The translations under genes and the position numbers were made by a program. A DNA stretch of 64,000 nt from CAZRHR01 sp964599915. Its GTDB lineage: Bacteria; Bacteroidota; Bacteroidia; CAIKAF01. Positions 1 to 8,451 of the stretch are shown here, piece by piece; the first letter of the stretch is position 1, and each line of letters starts with the position of its first letter. The notes under the pieces were generated by a model. It made no database searches and was not told where the DNA came from. It saw nothing but the letters and a program-made list of their open reading frames with translations. The stretch spans positions 1-64,000 of the forward strand of contig CAZRHR010000006.1 in NCBI GenBank assembly GCA_964599915.1. The letters run 5' to 3'.

Positions 1-609
1 TTCGATGGTTCAGGATTTGGTTTGGTGGATTTGCTTCTTTGGGCGCTTCGCGCAGACAACTCTTTTCTATCTCATACGCCCTCGAGCCGGGCAGGCTTTT
101 ACTTTCTTTGCTTGCCCAAAGAAAGTAAACAAAGAAAGGGCACCCTGATTCCTAATGCGTTGCTCCGCACCGGAAGGGAAGGCTAAAATGGCTCCAGGGC
201 TTCGCCATTTCTTTACGCCTTCCCTTCCTACGCTACGGAATCAGGGGGCGACTGCGATGGGGAGTTCGATCGTTCAAGATTTGGCTTGGTAACTCAACCT
301 TTCGTTGCTGACTTAGACTTTTAGGCCGTTTTAAACGGGTATATGCGTTTAATGTCCGAGTATTTTCACGCCGGATGCGTAGATTGTCCACGGGGAGGGG
401 TTGGGCGTAGCCCCGATTTTCGTTCTTTATTTGTTTGCGTTTAAAATGCCAATTGGGCATGGATTTTTGACATTTTGGTGGCTTTGCAGAAAAATTTCTT
501 TTCTAGTTCCTACGCCCTCGAGCCTGGCAAGTCGTCGCTTTCTTTGCTTTCCACAAAAGGATATGTGCAATACAACCCTCTTCTAACACCAACCCGGGAA
601 AATGTCCAT
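1..609. other. Repeat-rich intergenic region, no gene seen
   Basis: No convincing coding region was found. The stretch holds a nested inverted-repeat element at 98-246 and two degenerate copies of a longer sequence. Bases 1-26 resemble 265-290, and 75-88 match 511-524 (TACGCCCTCGAGCC). In the second copy the two matching blocks are about 170 bases further apart than in the first. The region may extend beyond the left edge. The short open frames at 233-460 and 401-586 have no protein-like character. Confidence 0.7.
98..246. repeat. Nested inverted-repeat element
   Basis: Four perfect inverted repeats are visible. TTTACTTTCTTTG (98-110) pairs with 117-129 across a 6-base loop. CCCTGATTCC (143-152) pairs with 237-246. 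GGAAGGGAAGGC (172-183) pairs with 217-228. AAATGGC (186-192) pairs with 204-210. The last three are nested, so an RNA or single-stranded DNA copy could form one long multi-stem structure. This looks like a dispersed intergenic repeat or a REP/MITE-like element rather than a terminator. I recall similar CTTTCTTTGCTTGCC-type sequences in other bacterial genomes, but could not check that here. Confidence 0.7.
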
Positions 610-1893
610 TCAACTACCTCGCTGGTCAAATCGTTCAAATATGGCACGATCTAGCATCTCTCTGTGGGCTTCATCTGCCAAATCGCGGAGGGCTAGTGCA
701 CGTTGCCTTAAACTCTTTCCAAACAAATCGACCGCACCATGCTCTGTAACCACATGATGTACATGTGCGCGGGTGGTAACCACTCCAGCGCCTTCCCGTA
801 AGAATGGAACAATTTTAGAATGACCCTTAGATGTAGTGGATGCCATGGCTAAAATCGCTTTTCCTCCTTCGGATTTAGAAGCACCACGCATAAAATCCAT
901 TTGTCCGCCCACACCGGAATATTGCCAAGTTCCTATGGAATCTGCGCAAACCTGACCCGTAAGGTCTATTTCTACCGCGCTATTGATGGCCATGACCTTG
1001 GGATTGGCACGAATTACTTGTGGATCGTTGATATAGCTGGCATTCAGAAAAACAAAAGCAGGATTATCATGTAAAAAATCATATAATTTTCGGCTACCAA
1101 GGGCAAAACTAGTGGCCGTACGAAAACGATGCTTGGCCTTTTTGGCATTGTTAATCACTCCTTTTTCCATTAAATCTATGACGCCATTGGAAAGCATCTC
1201 GGTATGGACACCCAAATCTTTATGCTGATGCAAAGCGGCCAATACAGCATCCGGAATGGTCCCAATGCCCATTTGAAGGGTAGCACCATCGGGAATCAAT
1301 GCGGCTACATGTTGGGCAATACGGGATTCGACAGGCCCCACGGCTGCGGCATAATCGATTTCCGGTAAGGGTACATCCACCTCCACCATGGTGTGGATAT
1401 CTTTCAGATGAATCAATCCATCCCCATGGGTTCGTGGCATCTGTGGATTCACTTGGGCAATTACATGTTTGGCGTATTTTACGGCTGCGCGTGCTACATC
1501 TACGGATGTGCCCAAGGAACAAAAGCCATGTGAGTCCGGCGGTGACACATGAATGAGCGCCACATCCAGCGGCAAAATATTTCGTTCAAACAAAAGATGC
1601 GCTTCGCTTAAAAATACAGGAATATAATCTCCACGGCCTTGATTCACTGCGTCCCGGATAGGCGCAGAAACAAACAATGCGCGAAAGAAAAAGGAATTTT
1701 TAAAATCGGGTTGGTTGATGATGATGTTGCCAAGTACGCTCATGCAAACCACTTCCACACGGGAAAGCCGGTGCGCTTGTCTGGATAATGCTTCTAAAAG
1801 CACCAATGGGGTAGCTGCACTGCCTTGAACAAAAATGCGTTGACCCGATTGAATGTTGGAAACGGCGGCATCGGGAGAAAGGAGGGTTGGCAT
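610..1893 (-). CDS. Acetyl-CoA hydrolase/transferase family protein
   Basis: This 427-residue protein belongs to the acetyl-CoA hydrolase / 4-hydroxybutyrate CoA-transferase family, whose members move CoA between carboxylic acids through a glutamyl-CoA intermediate. Visible family features are GIGTIPDAV near residue 209, the HTEMLSNG segment whose Glu (about residue 232) matches the usual catalytic position, and GVGGQMDFMRGA in the C-terminal half. Length is typical for the family. It starts 5 bases after the glycerol kinase stop, so the two genes are probably cotranscribed. The actual acyl substrate (acetate, butyrate, 4-hydroxybutyrate or propionate) cannot be read from the sequence. Confidence 0.88.
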   Translation of the reverse strand: MPTLLSPDAAVSNIQSGQRIFVQGSAATPLVLLEALSRQAHRLSRVEVVCMSVLGNIIINQPDFKNSFFFRALFVSAPIRDAVNQGRGDYIPVFLSEAHLLFERNILPLDVALIHVSPPDSHGFCSLGTSVDVARAAVKYAKHVIAQVNPQMPRTHGDGLIHLKDIHTMVEVDVPLPEIDYAAAVGPVESRIAQHVAALIPDGATLQMGIGTIPDAVLAALHQHKDLGVHTEMLSNGVIDLMEKGVINNAKKAKHRFRTATSFALGSRKLYDFLHDNPAFVFLNASYINDPQVIRANPKVMAINSAVEIDLTGQVCADSIGTWQYSGVGGQMDFMRGASKSEGGKAILAMASTTSKGHSKIVPFLREGAGVVTTRAHVHHVVTEHGAVDLFGKSLRQRALALRDLADEAHREMLDRAIFERFDQRGS

Positions 1894-1898
1894 GGTGA

Positions 1899-3383
1899 TT
1901 ATGTAAGGGGGCTTTGTGTGGTTCTATGAAGTAGTTGCAGGGCCTTTTTCCATTGTTCACAAAGGGCTGTGGCTGGCTTTCCCGGGGAAAACAGGATGCC
2001 TTCGCCTGTACTTGGTGGAAAAGGGGTGCCAGAAAAACCGGCCCAGGCCATGGAAGCGGCACCGCGCACGGTAGCTTCAGGATGGGCAGACACTTTGACG
2101 GGGATTTGTAAAATATCAGCTTGAATTTGCATCAACAATGCATTCGCGGTGGCCCCTCCATCGGCTAAAAGCTGCGTGGGTGGCTGATTTCCGGAAACTG
2201 AAAATGCTTCTACCACATCATATACTTGCAAAGCCATAGATTCTAAAGCCGCGCGTGCAATATGGGCAGAATTGGTGCCTCTGGAAATGCCCACCAATGC
2301 GGCTTGGGCTTCCGGAATCCAATGGGGTGCGCCCAATCCGGTAAAAGCAGGAATGAGCATGACGCCCTCGGAGGAAGGAACGGAGCGGGCCAAACCTTCT
2401 ACAGCTGAAGCATGAGGTATAATGCCCAACCCATCTCGCAACCACTGAACGACCGCCCCGGAGGAAAAAATACTGCCCTCCAAAGCATACATGGGAGGTT
2501 GATTTTTCATTTTCCATGCGGGTGTGGTAATCAGCTGTGCCCCGGTATGGCAAGGCGATGTGCCCGTGGTCATCATCATAAAACAGCCTGTGCCATAAGT
2601 GGCTTTGGTGTCTCCGGGAGAAAAACATCCTTGGCCAAAAAGTGCAGCTTGCTGGTCACCCAAAACGCCATAAATAGGAAGGGCACGACCAAACAAGGCC
2701 GGATCTGTTTCCCCGAAACAAGCATTGGAATCTAAAATGTCGGGTAAAAGGGCCATAGGCACATCCAAGAGCTGGCACATATCCTTCGACCAAGTGCCGG
2801 AAGCAACGTCCATTAATAAGGTTCGGCTGGCATTGGTCCAATCGGTGGCATGGACCTGACCTCGGGTCAAATGCCACAACAACCAAACATCTATGGTTCC
2901 GGCGCATAATTCTCCACGTTGAGCCCGTGGATACAAGCCATAAAAATGCAACATCCATTGCCATTTGGTGGCTGAAAAATAAGGGTCTATGCGCAATCCG
3001 GTGACTTCATGCACCTTAGGCTCCCATCCATCTTTTTGAAGTGTCTGGCATGTGTCTTGGGTGCGTCGATCCTGCCAAACGATGGCCGGCGTAAGGGCTT
3101 TGCCTGTCTTTCGATCCCAAATTAAGGCGGTTTCTCTTTGGTTGGCAATGCCAAGTGCCACCATTTGTTCCGGCCTAATGCGGGCCCGTTGAATGGCTTC
3201 AGCTGCAGCGCCAATCTGGGTACTCCATATTTCTTCCGGCTGTTGTTCCACCCAACCTGGCGAAGGAAATTGGGCTTGTAGGGGCCGTGAGGCCAATGAA
3301 ACCATCTCTCCTTCAGCATTGAAAACGGCGGCTCGTGAACTGGTGGTACCCTGATCTAAAGCTAATATGTAAGTGGCATTCAT
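1899..3383 (-). CDS. glpK: Glycerol kinase
   Basis: This 494-residue FGGY-family kinase should phosphorylate glycerol to sn-glycerol 3-phosphate in the cytoplasm. The N-terminal ATPase motif LALDQGTTSSRA (residues 7-18), the substrate-site stretch IVWQDRRT, and GDQQAALFGQ with TYGTGCF in the second domain all match GlpK closely. Length is standard. No glpF or glpD neighbour is present; the only partner is the CoA-transferase gene 5 bases downstream. A perfect 9-base inverted repeat lies 5 to 35 bases upstream of the start and could be an operator. Confidence 0.95.
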   Translation of the reverse strand: MNATYILALDQGTTSSRAAVFNAEGEMVSLASRPLQAQFPSPGWVEQQPEEIWSTQIGAAAEAIQRARIRPEQMVALGIANQRETALIWDRKTGKALTPAIVWQDRRTQDTCQTLQKDGWEPKVHEVTGLRIDPYFSATKWQWMLHFYGLYPRAQRGELCAGTIDVWLLWHLTRGQVHATDWTNASRTLLMDVASGTWSKDMCQLLDVPMALLPDILDSNACFGETDPALFGRALPIYGVLGDQQAALFGQGCFSPGDTKATYGTGCFMMMTTGTSPCHTGAQLITTPAWKMKNQPPMYALEGSIFSSGAVVQWLRDGLGIIPHASAVEGLARSVPSSEGVMLIPAFTGLGAPHWIPEAQAALVGISRGTNSAHIARAALESMALQVYDVVEAFSVSGNQPPTQLLADGGATANALLMQIQADILQIPVKVSAHPEATVRGAASMAWAGFSGTPFPPSTGEGILFSPGKPATALCEQWKKALQLLHRTTQSPLT

Positions 3384-3388
3384 TGGGC

Positions 3389-3418
3389 AAATTGGTCTTT
3401 GAACGATAGGACCAATTT
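3389..3418 (-). promoter_or_regulatory. Inverted repeat in the glpK leader, possible operator
   Basis: AAATTGGTC (3389-3397) and GACCAATTT (3410-3418) form a perfect 9-base inverted repeat with a 12-base spacer. It lies between the upstream terminator and the glpK start codon and overlaps the weak promoter-like sequence CCAATTTG. The centre-to-centre spacing of two helical turns would suit a dimeric regulator. A transcribed hairpin is the alternative. Confidence 0.5.
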
Positions 3419-3426
3419 AAAACAAA

Positions 3427-3450
3427 AAAGCCCCGAAGTTCGGGGCTTTT
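3427..3450 (-). terminator. Rho-independent terminator of the T9SS cargo gene
   Basis: AAAAGCCCCGA and TCGGGGCTTTT form a perfect 11-base stem with a 3-base loop. The minus-strand transcript continues into a T-tract, as expected for a terminator 20 bases after the stop codon at 3470. Confidence 0.9.
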
Positions 3451-3469
3451 GAAAAAGTTAAAAGGAAAA

Positions 3470-4339
3470 TCAATGATTTACCAGCATTTTGGCTGAAATA
3501 GATTGTGCTTCCACGGTTACGGTGTAAAGGTACACACCTTCGGTCCAGTTATGGGTGTTTACGTCGAAATGATTTACGCCAAAACCTGCTTGTACGGTTT
3601 GTTGCGCCACCAAACGTCCCATGATGTCGCGGACTTCGAGGGTAGCAGGGGCTGCTTTGGGTGTGTTAAAGGAAATACGGGTCGCGCCATTGGCTGGATT
3701 TGGGAAGTTTTGTAACAACTCAAATGCAGTTGGATTGGTAAATTCAACAATAGAAGCGGAAGCGCAAATAGGCCATTTGATGAAGAAATCCACCGGAGGA
3801 GCCAAGGAGGCAGGTACATCTGTACAACCAAAACCCGCATCAAGACGACCCAATACCTGCACTTTAAAGCTTACAGAGTCACATGGAGCATTGATGGGCG
3901 CAGGAACATTGCTGCTTTGCAAACGCAAGCAAAGACGAACAAGACCGCTACCTGCTGCAATGTTAATGGGCGTATTGGCAGAGGTGGCAGCGGTTACTTG
4001 GGTGCTGCCTTGCCATACTTCCCAAGTAAAGTTCAAATTGGCAGGAATGCTGCTGTTGTATGAGGTCAAGGTATCCAAAGCCACGGATAGAATCTTGATG
4101 CCACAAAGCGACAAAGAATCGGTAGGATCATTTGGCGTGGTGGTATTATCCACCTTTTCAGGAATAACTACGGTATTTTGGTGGTTGTAGTTAGACCCTG
4201 CTACAGCTTGAGGGATGGGATTTGGATTAAATCCTAACATCGCTGCATTGGGATCAGGTGGGTTTGGGGAACATTCCTGAGCAGTTAGCGCAGCAGCGGA
4301 CAAAACAAGTCCAAAAGAAAAGTGTAAAACGTGTTTCAT
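3470..4339 (-). CDS. Secreted protein with T9SS type A sorting domain
   Basis: The function of the body is unknown. The chosen start (MKHVLHFSFGLVLSAAALTAQ) gives a clean Sec signal peptide with a probable cleavage after LTAQ and avoids overlapping the upstream STAS gene, leaving 289 residues. The middle part is beta-rich, with several cysteines and no recognised catalytic motif. The last 75 residues (FPNPANGATRISF, then VRDIMGRLV, then GVYLYTVT and a final KMLVNH) are a type IX secretion C-terminal sorting domain. The protein should be exported across the outer membrane and either anchored or released. The gene ends at a strong terminator. Confidence 0.8.
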   Translation of the reverse strand: MKHVLHFSFGLVLSAAALTAQECSPNPPDPNAAMLGFNPNPIPQAVAGSNYNHQNTVVIPEKVDNTTTPNDPTDSLSLCGIKILSVALDTLTSYNSSIPANLNFTWEVWQGSTQVTAATSANTPINIAAGSGLVRLCLRLQSSNVPAPINAPCDSVSFKVQVLGRLDAGFGCTDVPASLAPPVDFFIKWPICASASIVEFTNPTAFELLQNFPNPANGATRISFNTPKAAPATLEVRDIMGRLVAQQTVQAGFGVNHFDVNTHNWTEGVYLYTVTVEAQSISAKMLVNH

Positions 4340-4361
4340 GTTGGTTGAAGTTAGTAAAATG

Positions 4362-4742
4362 TTATTCGGCATCTTCTTGGGTAAGGTCATTTTCAATATT
4401 ATCCATAAGGATAAAATCCTCGACCTCAGAAGGATTTTGAATGATATTTAATACCGTATCCAGTTGAGATATGGTGATTAATTTTAGTACGGCATCCTCA
4501 ACACCAGTAATTACAAGCACACCGCGTGCCGCTTGACACCGACGATTGGCGACCAAAATGGCAGATAGACCACTAGAGTCAATGTACTTAACTCCTGACA
4601 AGTCAATCACCAAATTCTTTTCTCCCTTTCCACTATGGAAAATGATTTCAGATTTAAGCTCAGGAGATACGGTAGAATCGAGCTTATCCGCTAAGACAGC
4701 AAGCTTGAGATAGTAGGTGTGTTTGTCGGCTTGTACAACCAT
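4362..4742 (-). CDS. STAS-domain protein (anti-anti-sigma factor-like)
   Basis: The 126-residue protein has one STAS domain of the SpoIIAA/RsbV type. The segment LVIDLSGVKYIDSSGLSAI (about residues 44-62) holds the Ser usually phosphorylated by a partner kinase (Ser56 or Ser57, in DSSG). In this family the unphosphorylated form binds an anti-sigma factor or kinase. A long acidic tail follows the domain. No kinase, anti-sigma factor or PP2C phosphatase gene is adjacent, so its partner must lie elsewhere. A TATTTTTG box lies 16 bases upstream of the start. Confidence 0.85.
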   Translation of the reverse strand: MVVQADKHTYYLKLAVLADKLDSTVSPELKSEIIFHSGKGEKNLVIDLSGVKYIDSSGLSAILVANRRCQAARGVLVITGVEDAVLKLITISQLDTVLNIIQNPSEVEDFILMDNIENDLTQEDAE

Positions 4743-4758
4743 GAGGATGTATTTTGTA

Positions 4759-4766
4759 CAAAAATA
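4759..4766 (-). promoter_or_regulatory. TAnnTTTG promoter box of the STAS gene
   Basis: TATTTTTG on the minus strand is a perfect match to the Bacteroidota -7 element. It predicts a leader of roughly 12 bases before the ATG at 4742. Confidence 0.6.
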
Positions 4767-4828
4767 TAAAAACCTATCCCTTTAAAAAGGATTTTGGTAA
4801 AAAACCCACTAAAAGCCCAAACAAAACT

Positions 4829-5764
4829 TTATTGATTTCTCAAAAGGGTCTCCAAAACTGCCATTCTCACAAGCACTCCATTGGCTACCTGTTTTAAAAT
4901 CAATGTGTTTTCCCCGTCCATTACCCTACTATCCAACTCTACACCCCGATTAACCGGGCCGGGATGCAAAACCGGAATAGGCCTGATTAAATGATTTAGT
5001 CTGCTGTTTTTCAAACCAAATCGCAAGGAAAAATCCCTTGCCGACCCTACATAAGCGACCGATTGGCGTTCTACCTGCATCCGTAAAGCCATTACGCCGT
5101 CCAACTTTGGCAGGAGCAGTTCCAAATCATGTGAAGTAGAATCCACCATGCTTTTTAGCGCATTCGGAATAAGTGTGGCGGGCCCGCACACATGCACTTT
5201 AGCACCTAAAAGCTTTAAGGCGAAAATATTGGATCTCGCTACACGAGAGTGCAACACATCGCCCACGATGCCTATGTGCAAATCACGTAAATCCCCCAAC
5301 TGCTTCTCCAAGGTCAACATATCGGCCAATGCCTGTGTAGGATGTGCATGGGTACCATCGCCGGCATTCACAAATTGTATTTTTTGCCCTTCAAACACTT
5401 GCGATAGAAAAGCCAAGGCACCGGAATCCGGATGACGAACCACCATTAGCTCCACAGACATGGCCAACAGGTTGGCGACCGTGTCTTTCAACGATTCTCC
5501 TTTGGCGGCAGAAGAACCGGCTACGTTCCAGGACAACAGGTGAAGTCCTAACCGACGCTGGGCCTGTTCAAAAGATAAACGGGTTCGGGTAGAATTTTCA
5601 AAAAATACATTGGCCACCGTAATCTGCCTGTTTGTAAAGGTTTGTAAACCCGTGGCCGGCGCAACCTTTTCTAGCGCATGGGCACGATCCAACAAAAACC
5701 GAAGGTCTTCCAAATTAAGACTTTCGATGTCCAGCAAATGTCGGTGTGGCCATTGGTATGCCAT
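4829..5764 (-). CDS. pyrB: Aspartate carbamoyltransferase catalytic chain
   Basis: The protein catalyses carbamoyl phosphate plus aspartate to carbamoyl aspartate, the first committed step of pyrimidine synthesis. The carbamoyl-phosphate motif STRTR is at residues 58-62, followed by HAHPTQALAD and the C-terminal HPGPVNRGVE. Starting at the ATG at 5764 gives 311 residues, the usual length; an upstream TTG would add 18 residues but lies inside a promoter box. No pyrR or pyrI lies next to it. Confidence 0.95.
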   Translation of the reverse strand: MAYQWPHRHLLDIESLNLEDLRFLLDRAHALEKVAPATGLQTFTNRQITVANVFFENSTRTRLSFEQAQRRLGLHLLSWNVAGSSAAKGESLKDTVANLLAMSVELMVVRHPDSGALAFLSQVFEGQKIQFVNAGDGTHAHPTQALADMLTLEKQLGDLRDLHIGIVGDVLHSRVARSNIFALKLLGAKVHVCGPATLIPNALKSMVDSTSHDLELLLPKLDGVMALRMQVERQSVAYVGSARDFSLRFGLKNSRLNHLIRPIPVLHPGPVNRGVELDSRVMDGENTLILKQVANGVLVRMAVLETLLRNQ

Positions 5765-5815
5765 AGGATTCGGGTAAAAGGTAACGTCAGGTCCATCGAT
5801 AGACCATAATGAATA

Positions 5816-5823
5816 CAAAAATA
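5816..5823 (-). promoter_or_regulatory. TAnnTTTG promoter box of pyrB
   Basis: TATTTTTG on the minus strand lies about 50 bases before the chosen ATG. It leaves a short leader and makes the upstream TTG an unlikely start. Confidence 0.55.
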
Positions 5824-5870
5824 CAAAGCGATTCAGCCCATTTCAGAGGTTTCCATGTTAAGTTTTAGCC

Positions 5871-5914
5871 TAAAAAAAAAACGGCAAGGAAAATCTTGTG
5901 CTTCCTTGCCGTAA
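5871..5914 (-). terminator. Terminator of the arginase/DHS-like operon
   Basis: ACGGCAAGGAA and TTCCTTGCCGT form an 11-base stem with a loop of about ten bases. On the minus strand a long T-tract follows, 19 bases after the stop codon at 5933. Confidence 0.9.
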
Positions 5915-5932
5915 AAAATTAATTCTACGCTT

Positions 5933-6910
5933 TTACCAACCCAAGATATAGGCAAAAATCAAAGGAGCCACAATGGTGGCATCGGATTCCACGATAAATT
6001 TGGGGGTGGTGATGTCTAGCTTTCCCCAAGTAATTTTTTCATTTGGCACGGCACCGGAGTAGCTGCCATAAGAAGTGGTTGAATCACTGATTTGGCAAAA
6101 ATAGCTCCAGAAAGGAACATCATGCCACTCCAAATCTTGGTACATCATTGGCACCACACAAATGGGAAAATCACCCGCAATTCCACCACCAATCTGGAAG
6201 AAACCCACCCCTTTTCCTGAAGATTCCTTTTTATACCAATCGGCCAACCAAGTCATGTATTCAATGCCTGATTTCATGGTTTGGGCTTTCAACTCACCTT
6301 TAATGCAATAAGAGGCGAAAATATTTCCCATGGTGGAATCCTCCCATCCAGGTACGATCATGGGTAGATTTTTTTCTGCTGCCGCCAACATCCAAGAATG
6401 CTTGGGGTCAATTTCATAATCTGGCTCCATGACTTTGCTAAGCAGCAATTTGTACATGAATTCATGTGGGAAATAGCGTTCACCTTTGGCTTCTGCGTCC
6501 TTCCAAATTTTTACAATATGCTTTTGAATGCGACGAAATGCCTCTTCTTCGGGAATGCAGGTATCGGTGACCCTGTTGTATCCATTTTCTAGTAAATCCC
6601 ATTCATCTTGCGGACTAAGATCCCGGTAATGTGGCACCCGCTTATAATGAGAGTGCGCCACCAAATTCATAATATCTTCTTCCAGGTTGGCTCCGGTACA
6701 AGATATAATTTGAACTTTGTCTTGCCGTATCATTTCCGCCAGGGAAATCCCTAATTCTGCGGTAGACATGGCACCGGCCAGAGTAATCATCATTTTCCCA
6801 CCTTCCAGTAAATGGGTTTCGTAGCCTTTGGCAGCATCTACCAATGCCGCAGCATTAAAGTGCCGATAATGATGGGTAATAAATTCAGATATGGGACCTT
6901 TAGATGTCAT
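5933..6910 (-). CDS. Deoxyhypusine synthase-family protein, probable homospermidine synthase
   Basis: The 325-residue protein is clearly of the deoxyhypusine synthase fold. SCTGANLEED and GGGIAGDFP are NAD-binding segments, and TWGKLD carries the Lys (residue 297) that forms the covalent enzyme intermediate in the eukaryotic enzyme. Bacteria lack the eIF5A substrate, and DHS-like proteins are known to have given rise to homospermidine synthases that use putrescine as acceptor. The gene follows an arginase/agmatinase-family gene by 45 bases in one operon, which fits a role in polyamine synthesis. That specificity is inferred from context. Confidence 0.85.
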   Translation of the reverse strand: MTSKGPISEFITHHYRHFNAAALVDAAKGYETHLLEGGKMMITLAGAMSTAELGISLAEMIRQDKVQIISCTGANLEEDIMNLVAHSHYKRVPHYRDLSPQDEWDLLENGYNRVTDTCIPEEEAFRRIQKHIVKIWKDAEAKGERYFPHEFMYKLLLSKVMEPDYEIDPKHSWMLAAAEKNLPMIVPGWEDSTMGNIFASYCIKGELKAQTMKSGIEYMTWLADWYKKESSGKGVGFFQIGGGIAGDFPICVVPMMYQDLEWHDVPFWSYFCQISDSTTSYGSYSGAVPNEKITWGKLDITTPKFIVESDATIVAPLIFAYILGW

Positions 6911-6955
6911 GTGGAATCTTGTTTAGCGCGCAAATATAATGAAAACGGGATTGGC

Positions 6956-8047
6956 TCAGGATTTCGCCTTTCGTGCAGGCACATTGGTTTTGGATTTTTT
7001 GGGCGTTTTAATGCGCTGGGATAAAATGAGTTCTTGACTTAATCGAAAAAGCAAACGCGCGCCCACATTGGCATCCCATTCATCTTTTCCCGGTGCCACT
7101 TCTACCAAATCGAAACCAATGATGGTTTTGCCCGCAGCCCTTAGGGCACGAATAAGCATGATGGCTTCCTGGAACTGTAGGCCTCCCGGAACGGGCGTGC
7201 CAGTATTCGGACAAAGGGAAGGTTCAAATGCATCGATATCGAACGTAATGTACACGTGTGAGCCCAAATGGCTCAGCATATCCTCCATTTGGGATTGCCA
7301 ATGGATGCCTTTGGCTTTGTTTTCTTGAATATCCTCATCAAAAAACACCTTTATCCGTCCTTGAGAGGCTTGGATGCGCTGATGTTCTTCTTCGCAAAGA
7401 TCACGAATGCCCACTTGCACCAACTTGTCTATTTGTGGGAGCTGCATAAAGTTATACGACACCGAGGCATGAGAATAGGTGAACCCTTCATAGGCTTCTC
7501 TCAAATCACAATGAGCATCGAACTGAAGCACAGAAAAAGATGGATAACGGGTGGCCATGGCTTGGATGAGTCCAAGTGGAGTGGAATGATCGCCTCCAAC
7601 CAAACCGACCGCTTTTCCCTGGTCTAGCCAAGATTGTGCTTCTTGAAACACATATTGGTTCATGGTGGCGCAGACCTCATTGATGGCTTTTAAGGTGCCT
7701 TGCTCTTTCTCCGGTGCTCCCTCTAACAATGCCTGTAGGTATTGTTTGGCCATTTTCCTGGACTTTCGGTTGGTTTTGCGCCAATTTTTGGGTACGGGTA
7801 GCATGGAAACCCTATTATTCCAAGCTTGGGGAACGTCCCGAAGAAACAAATCGACCTGTGCAGAAGCTTCAAAAATGGCTTGTGGCCCCTCGGAGGTTCC
7901 GTCTGCATAAGAAACGGTTACATCCCAAGGCATGGGAATAAGTACGAGTTCAGATTCAGTGGGTGCATAAGGCAAACCAAATATATTGGCATCCAGAGGT
8001 GCTGGACCATTTGGGTCAAAAGCAGTAGGAGTAGGCGTTTGGGCCAT
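6956..8047 (-). CDS. Arginase/agmatinase-family ureohydrolase
   Basis: This 363-residue Mn-dependent ureohydrolase keeps all the metal motifs: GGDHS (151-155), DAHCD (177-181), a nearby His in YSHAS (193), and FDIDAFEP (269-276). The NTGTPVPGG loop after the last motif is typical. It could release urea from agmatine, arginine or a related guanidine compound. Linkage to the DHS-like gene favours agmatinase making putrescine. The start is supported by a TACCTTTG box 16 bases upstream. The C-terminus has a basic lysine-rich tail. Confidence 0.85.
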   Translation of the reverse strand: MAQTPTPTAFDPNGPAPLDANIFGLPYAPTESELVLIPMPWDVTVSYADGTSEGPQAIFEASAQVDLFLRDVPQAWNNRVSMLPVPKNWRKTNRKSRKMAKQYLQALLEGAPEKEQGTLKAINEVCATMNQYVFQEAQSWLDQGKAVGLVGGDHSTPLGLIQAMATRYPSFSVLQFDAHCDLREAYEGFTYSHASVSYNFMQLPQIDKLVQVGIRDLCEEEHQRIQASQGRIKVFFDEDIQENKAKGIHWQSQMEDMLSHLGSHVYITFDIDAFEPSLCPNTGTPVPGGLQFQEAIMLIRALRAAGKTIIGFDLVEVAPGKDEWDANVGARLLFRLSQELILSQRIKTPKKSKTNVPARKAKS

Positions 8048-8062
8048 GTAAATATCTTTTTA

Positions 8063-8070
8063 CAAAGGTA
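8063..8070 (-). promoter_or_regulatory. TAnnTTTG promoter box of the ureohydrolase operon
   Basis: TACCTTTG on the minus strand is a perfect consensus match, 15 bases from the ATG at 8047. It lies only 20 bases past the HU terminator. Confidence 0.6.
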
Positions 8071-8089
8071 ATGAAAGGTAGGGGATGGT

Positions 8090-8118
8090 AAAAAAAAAGC
8101 CACCGAAATTCGGTGGCT
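8090..8118 (-). terminator. Terminator of the HU gene
   Basis: AGCCACCGA (8098-8106) pairs with TCGGTGGCT (8110-8118). Nine T residues follow on the minus strand. Confidence 0.92.
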
Positions 8119-8140
8119 CACTAAGGTTAGGTTAACCTAA

Positions 8141-8410
8141 TCAGATGTTGCCGGATAATTCAGCGCCTGATTTGAATTTCACTACTTTTTTAGCAGCGAT
8201 TTTGATTTCCTTACCTGTCTGAGGATTGCGTCCGGTGCGTGCAGCACGCTCGGATACGCTCCAGGATCCGAAGCCAACAAGGGCTACACGGTCTCCTTTT
8301 TTCAGGGCCTTGGTAGTTGCATCTACAAATGCATCAAGGGCTTTTTTGCTGTCTGCTTTGGAAAGACCAGAGGCAGAAGCAATCTCATCGATGAGTTCAG
8401 CTTTGTTCAT
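8141..8410 (-). CDS. HU-family DNA-binding protein
   Basis: The 89-residue protein is a canonical HU/IHF monomer: the N-terminal [11 protein letters not shown] helix, the VGFGSWSV turn, and the DNA-wrapping arm with the [12 protein letters not shown] signature. It should dimerise and bend DNA nonspecifically as a nucleoid protein. It is monocistronic, with its own promoter (TAAATTTG box at 8452-8459, with a TTG 19 bases upstream) and a strong terminator, which fits high expression. Confidence 0.96.
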   Translation of the reverse strand: MNKAELIDEIASASGLSKADSKKALDAFVDATTKALKKGDRVALVGFGSWSVSERAARTGRNPQTGKEIKIAAKKVVKFKSGAELSGNI

Positions 8411-8451
8411 GGTTGTTTTGAATTAATGAACAGGTTTTGGTGTTACGATAA

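Noticed and set aside
3621..4190. Long open frame on the plus strand opposite the T9SS cargo gene
   Set aside because: It has no protein-like features, and the minus-strand gene has a signal peptide and sorting domain.
4768..4800. Possible terminator of pyrB
   Set aside because: The CCTTT/AAAGG pairing is short and imperfect and lies beside, not after, a clear T-tract.
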